The notes below the pieces were generated by a model that saw only the letters and a list, made by a program, of their open reading frames with translations, made no database searches and was not told the origin of the DNA. Both the position numbers and the translations under genes were made by a program. Source: Bacillota bacterium (GTDB lineage: Bacteria > Bacillota > UBA4882 > UBA8346). Taken from it: 64,000 bases of DNA. Numbering within the stretch: the first letter of the stretch is position 1; each line of letters begins with the position of its first letter. Positions 34,215-42,238 of this stretch are shown one piece after another. The DNA is taken from the NCBI GenBank assembly GCA_023410535.1, contig JAEYPR010000030.1, forward strand, positions 1 through 64,000. The letters run 5' to 3'.

Positions 34215-35090
34215 TTAGACCCTTAGGAAACGCTTCATCGAAAGCAAACTTCCCAACGCCCCGAAGGTCAAGCCCAATAGCGGAATCAGCCAAAACATCC
34301 GCCCATTGACCACATGCTCCGAAAGTAAGGGAATGAACGGCGCCAATTGCTTGATATAGTTAAAAAGCAAACGGTAGCTTTTGGAGATGATCACAATCGA
34401 GACAAACGATCCGGCCAGTCCGATTAAGATTCCTTCCAGCATAAACGGGAGCCGGATGAACCAATCGGTCGCCCCAACCAACTTCATGATCTCGATCTCC
34501 TTGCGCCGGGCCATCACGGTCAAACGGATGGTATTAACAATGATATATAACACCACCATGCCGATGATCAACACCAGGCCGATACCGACCAGACCCAAAA
34601 TCCGAATAATCATCAACATCGCTTCGACAAAGGTCTTGCCGTACTCTACTTCGTCGACGCCCGGCAACGCGCTGATCTGCGTCACCAACGGCTTTACTTT
34701 GGCATCGTCGGCCAACTTGACATTGACCATATCCGGCAGCGGGTTCTCGGTGGAAGTGAACAAATCGCTGACACCAAGATTCTTCTCTAAAAACTTGGCG
34801 CCGTCGATCTTCGAAACGTAACGGACCTTCTTGACCCCTTTTATCTCGGCGATTTTTTGTTGCAACGTCACCGGATCGGACCCGTTTTCCAGATACACCC
34901 GGATTTCCAGGACGTTTTTGGCCATGTTCATGAAGTGATTACAATTGGTGATGACAATATAAAAACAACTGAGCAATATGAGCGAGAGCGTGACCGTAAC
35001 TACGGCCGCAAAACTCATCAAGCCGTTCCGGGACAACCCGGCCCAAGCTTCTTTCGTAAAATACCAGCAAGTCTTAATCTTCAAGCCCAT
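34215..35090 (-). CDS. ftsX: Cell division ABC transporter permease FtsX
   Basis: 291 aa from the ATG at 35090, which overlaps the end of ftsE by 17 bp (SD AAGGGGG). Four membrane segments (about 20-45, 165-190, 215-235, 265-285) with the extracytoplasmic loop between the first two (EIRVYLENGSDPVTLQQKI...ISALPGVDEVEYG), as usual in FtsX. It passes the ATP-driven signal of FtsE to a cell wall hydrolase such as the EnvC-like protein encoded next. Confidence 0.97.
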   Translation of the reverse strand: MGLKIKTCWYFTKEAWAGLSRNGLMSFAAVVTVTLSLILLSCFYIVITNCNHFMNMAKNVLEIRVYLENGSDPVTLQQKIAEIKGVKKVRYVSKIDGAKFLEKNLGVSDLFTSTENPLPDMVNVKLADDAKVKPLVTQISALPGVDEVEYGKTFVEAMLMIIRILGLVGIGLVLIIGMVVLYIIVNTIRLTVMARRKEIEIMKLVGATDWFIRLPFMLEGILIGLAGSFVSIVIISKSYRLLFNYIKQLAPFIPLLSEHVVNGRMFWLIPLLGLTFGALGSLLSMKRFLRV

Positions 35091-35760
35091 ATACCCCCTT
35101 GAGCTCGTCGCGAGTGATCTTGCCGCTTTCCAACGCAATGACCCGCCGCCGCATCCGGTCAACCACCGCTTTATTATGAGTCGCCATGATCACGGTGGTC
35201 CCACGCTTATTGATCTCCAACAGCAAGTCCATAATCCCCCACGATGTGTCCGGATCGAGATTACCGGTAGGTTCGTCCGCCAATAACAACAGCGGGCGGT
35301 TGACGATCGCCCGGGCCAACGAGACCCGTTGTTGTTCGCCACCGGACAGCTCCGCCGGGAAAACATTGGCCTTATCTTTCAAGCCGACCAGTTCCAAGAC
35401 TGCCGGAACCTGTTTTAGGATCTCCTTCTGCGACGCCTCGATCACTTCCAAAGCGAAGGAGACGTTTTCAAAGACCGTCTTATTGGGGAGCAATTTATAA
35501 TCTTGGAAGATCACCCCGATATTGCGACGAAAATGAGGAACTTCCCGTTCTTTCATCCGCGCCAGATTCTTCCGGCCGATAAACACAAAACCCTCCGACG
35601 GTAGCTGCCGGCGAATGATTAAATTCATAAAAGTGGTTTTTCCAGCACCACTCGGCCCAACGAGGAAGACAAATTCCCCTTTGTCGATGAACAGGTCGAC
35701 CTCACTGAGTGCCACGACTCCATTACCGTAAACCTTGTTCACTTTCTGAAACTGAATCAA
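35074..35760 (-). CDS. ftsE: Cell division ATP-binding protein FtsE
   Basis: 228 aa from the TTG at 35760 (GAGGTG 6 bp upstream), giving the usual N-terminus MIQFQKVNKVYGNGVVAL. A GTG at 35769 would add three residues. Walker A GPSGAGKTT, signature LSGGEQQRVSLARAI, Walker B LLLADEPTGNLD and switch His in MATHN are all present. It forms the FtsEX complex at the septum. Confidence 0.97.
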   Translation of the reverse strand: MIQFQKVNKVYGNGVVALSEVDLFIDKGEFVFLVGPSGAGKTTFMNLIIRRQLPSEGFVFIGRKNLARMKEREVPHFRRNIGVIFQDYKLLPNKTVFENVSFALEVIEASQKEILKQVPAVLELVGLKDKANVFPAELSGGEQQRVSLARAIVNRPLLLLADEPTGNLDPDTSWGIMDLLLEINKRGTTVIMATHNKAVVDRMRRRVIALESGKITRDELKGVYGLED

Positions 35761-36066
35761 ACGCGTCACCTCAATTGTATGCCGTTTTTTCGATATTTCG
35801 ACAATAGCGCAAAAATCTCCTTCCCGAAAACTTGATCCAATATCTGAGCAAGTTTGTTGGAACTGGAGGTTTCACTGACTCATCAGACTACTTTTCCGCC
35901 GATTTTGTTCATTGAATTTTCGCTGTTCATGAATTATTCAATCCATATCGATTTTGCGCTGCAACGGTTATTTCGGAAATTTGGTAATCAAATCCTGCCA
36001 GTAAAAAGGAATTTTGCATTTTTAGGAGAATATTACTTTATTGGGTAATCAGCAAAAAAATGTAAT

Positions 36067-36510
36067 TTGCAATTGAAAAGTTACAACGAAACTTTTTTAC
36101 GATCGGTGGCGAACGCTCTGAAAAATGAACCTGGTTTTTATAATAGCGGGCTTATCTTAAAAAATCTGTTGCAAAATCAATACCTAGTCTTGGTGTATCT
36201 GGAAGGCGGCACCTCCATCACCGGGACGATTCTCGGTTGGGACGCCGATTACCTGCTGGTCAGGGAAACTAAAAATCTCCAAATGGTACCGATGCAAAAA
36301 GTGCTCCGCCTCCAAGTCGATTTGGCGGAGATCCTGTCCACTCAAGCATTGCCCACTCCGGCCCCAACTCCGTCCAAACTGACTTCGGATCCCGCCAAAC
36401 GCTACGGTCACCTGCTCGAGCAACTCCCCGACGAGCAACCGGCCGGCAATGCTTCGTCAGCTCCACCAGTGCCGAAAAGCCGTCTCAATGCCATGATCGA
36501 CAATTGGTGA
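36067..36510 (+). CDS. Hfq-like (Sm fold) protein with C-terminal tail
   Basis: 147 aa by the longest frame. Residues about 28-84 (LKNLLQNQYLVLVYLEGGTSITGTILGWDADYLLVRE..MVPMQKVLRL) have the order of Hfq: helix, then strands with a G-x-x-I-x-G-x-I-x-G-x-D turn and a closing Sm2-like MQKVLRL in place of YKHAIST. A Pro/Ala-rich tail of about 60 residues follows, ending RLNAMIDNW. The start is unclear: TTG codons at 36067 and 36073 lack an SD and an in-frame stop lies at 36046. It may be an RNA-binding relative of Hfq, but the key KH of the Sm2 motif is changed. Confidence 0.6.
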   Translation: MQLKSYNETFLRSVANALKNEPGFYNSGLILKNLLQNQYLVLVYLEGGTSITGTILGWDADYLLVRETKNLQMVPMQKVLRLQVDLAEILSTQALPTPAPTPSKLTSDPAKRYGHLLEQLPDEQPAGNASSAPPVPKSRLNAMIDNW

Positions 36511-36540
36511 AAAAAAACGTACTCTCGCAATGATGTACGC
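36510..36540 (-). terminator. Possible terminator between convergent genes
   Basis: Stem CGTAC/GTACG (36518-36522 with 36535-36539), followed by a T run on the minus strand (A run 36510-36517) and CTTTT on the plus strand. The stem is short. Confidence 0.45.
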
Positions 36541-36647
36541 TTTTCTTGTCAGGACAATCCTGACTTATCCTTATGTGATTGCAGCGTGTTTCATGACAAT
36601 GGGCATTGCTTGGCAACCTCCGCCACAGTTTCAACTGATCAATCGTT

Positions 36648-36932
36648 CTACTTGCTTAAAAGGCGTCTCAATTCCGTAAAGAAACTGCAATGGAAAAAGG
36701 AACCGACAACCAACCCATTGGCGGCCAAAGCGAAGATCAACGGCAACACAATATGTCTGCGTTCCAGATAAACCACCCAACTGGTAAAGAATAAATAGAG
36801 GAAGGTTTTGATCAAGACAATATACCACCAGGTTTTATTGTCAACAATGTAACGTTCGATCCATTGCATATTGACGAAAACGCCGATGAAACAAAAGATC
36901 AGCAACGTTATTCCGGTAATATAAGACAGCAT
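36648..36932 (-). CDS. Small three-helix membrane protein
   Basis: 94 aa with three hydrophobic segments (about 1-22, 34-55, 60-80) and a short basic tail (TELRRLLSK). Start ATG at 36932 is set by a strong SD AAAGGAGGG 3-4 bp upstream. I do not recognise a family. Single gene, convergent with the Hfq-like gene. Confidence 0.75.
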   Translation of the reverse strand: MLSYITGITLLIFCFIGVFVNMQWIERYIVDNKTWWYIVLIKTFLYLFFTSWVVYLERRHIVLPLIFALAANGLVVGSFFHCSFFTELRRLLSK

Positions 36933-37076
36933 GGTCCCTCCTTTGGCAGATTCGCTTGCCGCAATTATAATTCCTAATTATACCATCGGGCGTTTTATCC
37001 AGCAATTGGATTTATTTCTCAATCTATCGGCTAAATCGCCATATCCCCTCCTATAAACGAGGATCAACAATTTATG

Positions 37077-37106
37077 AAAAAAACCGTCAGCGTTAAGCCG
37101 ACGGTT
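37077..37106 (-). terminator. Terminator of the KDPG aldolase gene
   Basis: Stem AACCGTC/GACGGTT (37082-37088 with 37100-37106), then a T run on the minus strand. Confidence 0.88.
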
Positions 37107-37155
37107 TTCAAACTTCTAAATAAAGCTACGTAGAGAACGCTTTTTAAGAGCAAAA

Positions 37156-37800
37156 TTACTTCGCGCGGGCTTCTTTGATTTTGGCGATGAATTCGGAGGC
37201 AATCTTGGTGATCGCCGCATAATCGCCCTTTTTCGCCGGGGCGGTTAAATTACCGCCAACACCGACCGCAATCGCGCCGGCTTTAATCCACTCGCCGACG
37301 TTGTCAATGTCCACGCCGCCGGTCGGCATCATCTTGGCGTAAGGAATCGGTCCGCGAATCGCTTTGATGATCTTCGGTCCGAAGGCGTCGCCCGGGAAGA
37401 TCTTCACGACGTCAGCGCCGGCTTCCATTGCTTCAACCACTTCTTTAATGGTCATTGCGCCAGGCATTGCCGCAACGCGGTAACGGTTACAGAGTTTGAC
37501 CACTTCGGTATTGAGGTACGGGCTGATAACGTATTGAGCGCCGGCTAAAATTGCAGCGCGGGCGGTTTCGGAATCCATAACGGTACCGGCGCCGACGATG
37601 ATCTCGCCATTGCAAAAACGTTGGGAAAGGTCTTTAATAACTTCGGCAGCGCCCGGAACGGTAAAGGTGATTTCGAGTCCGGCCACACCGGCTTCGGCAC
37701 AGGCTTCAGCGATCTTTATGGCTTGTTCACTGCTATCAGCACGCACCACCGCTACGAGGCCGCACTCGCTGATCTTGGATATAATTTGTTCCTTGTCCAT
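37156..37800 (-). CDS. eda: 2-dehydro-3-deoxy-phosphogluconate / 4-hydroxy-2-oxoglutarate aldolase
   Basis: 214 aa. Schiff-base Lys133 in ADVVKIFPGD, general base Glu43 in AGLEITFTV, and phosphate-binding PTGGVDIDN and GVGGNLT identify the class I KDPG/KHG aldolase family. It splits KDPG into pyruvate and glyceraldehyde 3-phosphate in Entner-Doudoroff or uronate breakdown. No kinase or uronate gene is adjacent. SD AGGGGG is well placed. A LacI/CcpA-type palindrome at 37924-37947 suggests carbon-source control. Confidence 0.95.
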   Translation of the reverse strand: MDKEQIISKISECGLVAVVRADSSEQAIKIAEACAEAGVAGLEITFTVPGAAEVIKDLSQRFCNGEIIVGAGTVMDSETARAAILAGAQYVISPYLNTEVVKLCNRYRVAAMPGAMTIKEVVEAMEAGADVVKIFPGDAFGPKIIKAIRGPIPYAKMMPTGGVDIDNVGEWIKAGAIAVGVGGNLTAPAKKGDYAAITKIASEFIAKIKEARAK

Positions 37801-38208
37801 CAGAAAACCCCCTATAATTTTATTGTGATTGACGGTCCCACATCTCCCGGCCGTTGACCGTTTACTTCAACAATGCTATTTTGCCAAAGCAGCGCTGTAA
37901 ATATGAAACCGATGAAAATATTGTGAGAATTGCAACCGCTCTCAACACCCAACCGGCATCGGAGCAGGTTACCACCAACCTTGCAACTCTCCATATTGCA
38001 TACTATTTAATAATATAACATAATCACCCTTGAAAATCTTACAATACCATTAAATATTCAATGAAAGCCAAACGCCGGGCACCTGGGCATTGATCAAATT
38101 TCGAAACCTCGGCAGGATTTTACCGTTCGCTGCCTAATAATTAAGAGTTCGATCCGCTTTTTACTTCCAATTCCGTCAATCAATTCATGTCGCATTTTGA
38201 GGTGCACT
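37801..38208. other. Intergenic region between divergent KDPG aldolase and zinc-ribbon genes
   Basis: No gene is seen. It is AT-rich near 37995-38070 and holds a cre-like palindrome at 37924-37947. Promoters for both divergent neighbours must be here but could not be assigned by eye. Confidence 0.5.
37924..37947. promoter_or_regulatory. cre-like / LacI-family operator
   Basis: TGCAACCGCTCTCA at 37931-37944 matches 13 of 14 positions of the CcpA cre consensus TGWAANCGNTNWCA. It is set in a wider imperfect palindrome TGAGA...TCTCA. It lies about 125-145 bp upstream of the KDPG aldolase start. Confidence 0.45.
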
Positions 38209-38637
38209 ATGTTAATCCTTGGCTTAGCCCCGGTAAAAAAACTTGGTCAACAGGTCAAACGGCATCATTGTCCGCGTTGCGGCGGTATGCGTAATTTTCA
38301 AGAGATTACGATCCGGCAATACTTTACCGTCTTTTTCATTCCGGTGTTTCCAATCGCCAAACCTACTTGCCTTTATGCCTGTTCGGCTTGTAATTACGCA
38401 TTGGCTGAAGAACAACTGAACGCCGCGTCGATCGCGGCGGAAACCGATACTGCCGCAACCAACCCTGCCGGGCAAGTGATTGTCTTCTGCCCCCGCTGCG
38501 AAGGGGCGATGACCGTCCCTCTCTCGGAGCGGCGTCAAGCCATCACCTGCCCCCACTGCACCATGGAGTTCAAAATCAAAGGCATCAAAGGCTCCATCCC
38601 CGCCGCCACCATCAACGAACCCGCCCCGACAGTTTAA
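38209..38637 (+). CDS. Double zinc-ribbon protein
   Basis: 142 aa from the ATG at 38209 (GAGGTG 5-7 bp upstream). The first ribbon is HHCPRCGG...YACSACNYA, with a hydrophobic YFTVFFIPVFPIA between the Cys pairs, as in zinc-ribbon proteins whose middle hairpin is apolar. The second is FCPRCEGAMTVPLSERRQAITCPHC near residues 100-122. A role is not predictable; membrane association or protein contacts are likely. Ended by its own terminator before the SPFH gene. Confidence 0.8.
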   Translation: MLILGLAPVKKLGQQVKRHHCPRCGGMRNFQEITIRQYFTVFFIPVFPIAKPTCLYACSACNYALAEEQLNAASIAAETDTAATNPAGQVIVFCPRCEGAMTVPLSERRQAITCPHCTMEFKIKGIKGSIPAATINEPAPTV

Positions 38638-38652
38638 AAAAACATCACCGAA

Positions 38653-38680
38653 ACCCGCCCAGACAAAAAGCGGGTTTTTT
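38653..38680 (+). terminator. Terminator of the zinc-ribbon gene
   Basis: Stem ACCCGC/GCGGGT (38653-38658 with 38670-38675) followed by TTTTT. Confidence 0.75.
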
Positions 38681-38759
38681 GACTCTCGCCATCCCGTCAT
38701 GTTCCGCCCGCCTCACGCATACATTGGAGAGACAAGCAATCAAACGGGGAGGGACCACC

Positions 38760-39878
38760 ATGGTTCTATGGCTCACCAGCGCCGGACTCGCTCTCATCGG
38801 AGTTTTGGTACTCTTATTCATTTTCGGAGGCTTCTTCATGGTCTCTCAAGCCCAAGCCGCCGTCCTCGAGCGGCTTGGCAAATTCCACCGGGTAGTTTAC
38901 AGCGGACTGCATCTCCGGGTCCCGTTCCTAGACACCTTTCGGGTGGTTGGATTCATCAATCGCGAGGAATACCGTAAAGAACTTGGGGCGTACCGGATCG
39001 ACCTGCGCGAACAGATCTTCGACATCTCCAAACAACATGTGATCACCCATGACAACGTCCCGGTTGATGTCGACACCATCATCTACTACATCGTCACTGC
39101 GCCGGAAAAAACGGTTTATGGCATCACCGACCTCCCGAAAGCGATTGAACAGTTAGCTCATACCACGGTCCGAAATGAGTTTGGCAAGATGGACCTCGAT
39201 GCCAGTCTGGGCTCTCGGGAACAGATCAATCAAAGCCTCAAAGCCAGCCTGCACGAGGCAACCATAGATTGGGGAATCGAGATTGAACGGGTGGAAGTCC
39301 AGGAAATCACGCCACCGGTCGATCTGAAAGACCCGATGGAAAAGCAGATGATCGCCGAACGGGAAAAACGGGTTCAGGTGTTGGAGGCCCAAGCCGCGAA
39401 AGAAGCGATGATTCTCAAAGCCGAAGGCGCCAAACAACAGACTATCCTCGAAGCGGAGGCGAAAAAAGCGCAAGAAGTCTTGGCGGCCGAAGCTCAAAAA
39501 CAAAAAATAATTCTCGAAGCCGAAGCCAGCCGCGAACAACAGATCCTGGTCGCGCAAGGCCAAAAGGAAGCCCGCCAACTGGAATCAGAAGGCGAACGGG
39601 TCGCCCGGATCAATCTCGCGGAAGCTGAAGCCACCGCCATCATCAAACAACTCTCTTCACAAGCTCAAGGCTTAGCCCAGATCTCTCAGGCCCTAAATTC
39701 GCAAGGATCCAATGATTCGCTACTCGCGCTCAAATCATTGGAAGCCGCGGTCCAAGTCGCCCAAAACCTTGGCAACGGCCAAGCGACCAAAATCATTCTG
39801 CCGCAGGAGGTCTCCGGCCTGGTCGGCACTCTCTTCAGTTTGGCCGAAGGGGTCAAAACCTTTCACAACGATAAATAA
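38760..39878 (+). CDS. SPFH/Band 7 (stomatin-prohibitin) family protein
   Basis: 372 aa from the ATG at 38760 (GGGAGGG upstream). One N-terminal membrane anchor (about 5-28), SPFH domain beginning QAAVLERLGKFHRVVYSGLHL, then a long Ala/Glu/Lys-rich coiled coil with repeats of the form ILEAEAxK (about 200-300). The closest known types are paraslipin/QmcA/HflK-like scaffold proteins of membrane microdomains, often partnered with NfeD or proteases, none of which is here. Single gene, ended by the hairpin at 39999-40032. Confidence 0.92.
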   Translation: MVLWLTSAGLALIGVLVLLFIFGGFFMVSQAQAAVLERLGKFHRVVYSGLHLRVPFLDTFRVVGFINREEYRKELGAYRIDLREQIFDISKQHVITHDNVPVDVDTIIYYIVTAPEKTVYGITDLPKAIEQLAHTTVRNEFGKMDLDASLGSREQINQSLKASLHEATIDWGIEIERVEVQEITPPVDLKDPMEKQMIAEREKRVQVLEAQAAKEAMILKAEGAKQQTILEAEAKKAQEVLAAEAQKQKIILEAEASREQQILVAQGQKEARQLESEGERVARINLAEAEATAIIKQLSSQAQGLAQISQALNSQGSNDSLLALKSLEAAVQVAQNLGNGQATKIILPQEVSGLVGTLFSLAEGVKTFHNDK

Positions 39879-39907
39879 CCGCGAATTTGTTTGACAACTC
39901 CCGATCT

Positions 39908-40000
39908 GAGAATAGCTTGGAATCCTATTGTCGCTCCACCTAGCCTATTTTCTTAATTTGCTTGCGCGAGCGGCGACGGGTAGCTAGCCTGGACGACTAC
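39908..40000 (-). repeat. Hairpin element with GTAGTCGTCC head, copy 1 (inverted)
   Basis: Read on the minus strand: GTAGTCGTCC, GCTAGCTACC, GCTCGC, AATTAAGAAAAT, AGGCTAGGTGG, GCGACA, AAGCTATT. The same blocks in the same order occur at 43663-43751 on the plus strand, with a 6-nt insertion and scattered changes. GTCG(T)CC pairs with GAGCGAC and CTAGC with GCTAG. It overlaps the stem-proximal base of the SPFH terminator. Confidence 0.8.
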
Positions 40001-40032
40001 CTGACTTTTTTGTTAAAGTCAGGTTTCTTTTT
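39999..40032 (+). terminator. Terminator of the SPFH gene
   Basis: A 10-bp stem ACCTGACTTT/AAAGTCAGGT (39999-40008 with 40015-40024) then TTTCTTTTT. It abuts the repeat element at 39908-40000. Confidence 0.88.
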
Positions 40033-40075
40033 AATGGATGGAAGGATTTTTCGGCGATTGCTAGAAGAATATTCC

Positions 40076-40993
40076 ATGCATTGCAAGCGATTTCGACATC
40101 AGCCCTTTTTACGGCGGAAATATCCTGCCCAACGCGTCCCCGGATTTTCTTTGCGGTTCGTCATCGCCTGGCTGGGATTGTGCTTAGTTTTATCCGGCGC
40201 TAGCGTCGGAGCGGATTCCTCCGGATCCAGCCGGGTTCGCTATCGGATCGCGGCGGGCGATCCCCAAACTCCGGTGGCACAAGCGATTGGCGTTGCGTTC
40301 CGTGATTCGATCCGCTTTATGGAACGTTTGTGGCAAACGCAGTTAAATGATCCAGTCGAGCTTTACCTCTGCGACGATTCGGCCGACTTGACCAAAAAAT
40401 TAGTTTTATTCGCCCATGAGCCGGCTGACCGCGCTCGTTCCTTAGCCGAATTTTCAGCGGCATGCGTCAGCAACGGTCGCTTGTTTATCAAACGTTCCAG
40501 TTTCGAACGGATGGAACCGGCACAAATGTACCGGATCATCTGCCACGAGACCGTCCATTTGTTCCAAAAAAACCACCTGCCATGCATTGTTCCAACAATT
40601 CCGGCCCAGACTTGGCTAATAGAAGGTTATGCCGAATTGGTCAGTCACCAGTTTTTAGCCGCGCGCGGTTGGGAATCCTGGCAAAGTTATTGTCAGGAGA
40701 TCAAAGATATCGCCACGGCTTTGGTTAAAAGTCGCAAGTTGCCGCACTTATCGGAGATCAACGGCGCCAGTCTGGTTCCGGTCGCCAACCGTTACGGCGC
40801 CTACAATTTATATGCGCTGGCAGCCGCCGCAACGTATCTATTATTTAATCAGGCGGGAAACGACCATCGGGTTTTTGCTCGTTATTTTAACGAAAGTCCA
40901 ACTCCGGAACAGTTTGCGGCGCATTTCGGGGCCAGTTTGGAACGGTTTCAGTTTCAGTTCAGCCAATACTTCGGGGTGGCGCGACACCCTTAA
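40076..40993 (+). CDS. Gluzincin (MA-like) metallopeptidase, secreted
   Basis: 305 aa from the ATG at 40076; the frame is open back to 39962, but that part covers a repeat and a terminator. A basic N-terminus and a hydrophobic segment (RFVIAWLGLCLVLSGASVGA) form a signal or anchor. HETVH at 157-161 and Glu187 in GYAEL give the HExxH...E zinc site of gluzincins. The ending resembles the peptidase_MA-like family. Substrate unknown. First of four genes between inverted element copies; the next gene follows by 15 bp. Confidence 0.82.
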   Translation: MHCKRFRHQPFLRRKYPAQRVPGFSLRFVIAWLGLCLVLSGASVGADSSGSSRVRYRIAAGDPQTPVAQAIGVAFRDSIRFMERLWQTQLNDPVELYLCDDSADLTKKLVLFAHEPADRARSLAEFSAACVSNGRLFIKRSSFERMEPAQMYRIICHETVHLFQKNHLPCIVPTIPAQTWLIEGYAELVSHQFLAARGWESWQSYCQEIKDIATALVKSRKLPHLSEINGASLVPVANRYGAYNLYALAAAATYLLFNQAGNDHRVFARYFNESPTPEQFAAHFGASLERFQFQFSQYFGVARHP

Positions 40994-41008
40994 AACATAG
41001 GTGATTTC

Positions 41009-41437
41009 ATGCCTCAATCTGTTAACGGCTTTAACCGGCAGACCTTACGTTGCCTGCAGTGGCACGCCGCGTTTTTCGCCATAGGGGGAGCTGGCGGTGG
41101 CGGCGTTTTAGCCTGGATTAACATCACATACTACCCATTCAATCTCTGCGGAGTCAGCGTCATTTTTGTCCTGGGCTACCTTTTGGTCCTCTCCCAATGG
41201 GTGATGGCCTGGTATCTTTATGACGCCTATTATAGTTTCGAGCACCGCCAAGTCGCCAAATTCGGTTGGTCGCTTTTCGGCAATACCTTTTTGCTGGCTC
41301 TCGTCTGCAAAAGCACGCTGATTGGGATCATCCCGTGGATTTGGCTGGATTGGCTGGTGTGGTTGGTTGTCTGGATCATCTTCGTCAGCTGGGGTTTGAA
41401 GTTCAAACATTTGCTATATCGGTTACAGGATGAATGA
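41009..41437 (+). CDS. Small Trp-rich membrane protein
   Basis: 142 aa with four hydrophobic segments and many Trp, including a C-terminal hairpin (IPWIWLDWLVWLVVWIIFV). Start ATG with TAGGTG 6 bp upstream. No family recognised. It follows the metallopeptidase gene by 15 bp and is probably co-transcribed with it. Confidence 0.75.
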   Translation: MPQSVNGFNRQTLRCLQWHAAFFAIGGAGGGGVLAWINITYYPFNLCGVSVIFVLGYLLVLSQWVMAWYLYDAYYSFEHRQVAKFGWSLFGNTFLLALVCKSTLIGIIPWIWLDWLVWLVVWIIFVSWGLKFKHLLYRLQDE

Positions 41438-41508
41438 TTGCCTTCACTGATGTATTTGATTGACCGAATTTGTCGCTTCAAGCGACCAACCGGAAAGGAA
41501 GAATTTCT

Positions 41509-42153
41509 TTGCCCAATCCAACCACCGTGATTATTACCCGCCATGGCGAAACCGAATGGAACCGCCAGTTGCGCCATCAAGGGTATCTGGACAGTCCGCT
41601 CACCTCACTGGGAATTTTGCAAGCGCGAGCTCTGGCAGAACGCCTGAAAGGCTTGCCGATCCGGACGATTTACAGCAGCGATCTGGGTCGCGCCATGCAT
41701 ACGGCCGAAATCCTCGCTACCGCGCTCCTCCTTCCGGTCCAGCCGGAACCGGGCTTACGCGAGACCAATTTGGGAATCTCCCAGGGATTAACTAGGGAAG
41801 AATTTAAAGTGGAATATCCTCAACTCCATGAGCAATTTCTGAAAAGGGACCCTGATTTTGCGCTGCCGGACGGGGAAAGTCTTCGTCAGTTTCATAACCG
41901 GACCATTGCCTGCCTGCAAACCCTTGTTGCGAGCCACCCTGGGCAGACCGTCCTGATAGTTTGCCACGGCGGCAACTTGGGCTGTATTTTCCGGGAGATC
42001 TTCCATCTCCCGTTCAGTGAACCTCGCAATTTCTCTCTAAAAAATGTTAGCTTTAATCAGTTCGCCGTCAACGATGGCAACTGGCGTTTGGAGACCTGGG
42101 GCGATATCAGCCATTTACGGAACTTAACCGTTCTGGATGAACTTCGGACTTGA
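41509..42153 (+). CDS. Histidine phosphatase (phosphoglycerate mutase-like)
   Basis: 214 aa from the TTG at 41509 (AAAGGAAG upstream). RHGETEWN at 11-18 carries the phosphoacceptor His12, YSSDLGRAMHTAEIL follows, and the second catalytic His is in VCHGGNLGCIF. Members include CobC/alpha-ribazole phosphatase, 2,3-bisphosphoglycerate-independent relatives and broad-specificity phosphatases. No cobalamin genes are nearby, so the substrate is open. Confidence 0.92.
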   Translation: MPNPTTVIITRHGETEWNRQLRHQGYLDSPLTSLGILQARALAERLKGLPIRTIYSSDLGRAMHTAEILATALLLPVQPEPGLRETNLGISQGLTREEFKVEYPQLHEQFLKRDPDFALPDGESLRQFHNRTIACLQTLVASHPGQTVLIVCHGGNLGCIFREIFHLPFSEPRNFSLKNVSFNQFAVNDGNWRLETWGDISHLRNLTVLDELRT

Positions 42154-42238
42154 CGACGGTCGCAAATATCTACGCGACATATGGATATGTGCAGCGTCCT
42201 ACCGCTTACGATCAGCGTTTTTAAAGGAGGTTCCCGTA

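Noticed and set aside
39962..40075. N-terminal extension of the metallopeptidase
   Set aside because: It would translate the repeat element and the SPFH terminator hairpin; the signal segment fits the ATG at 40076.
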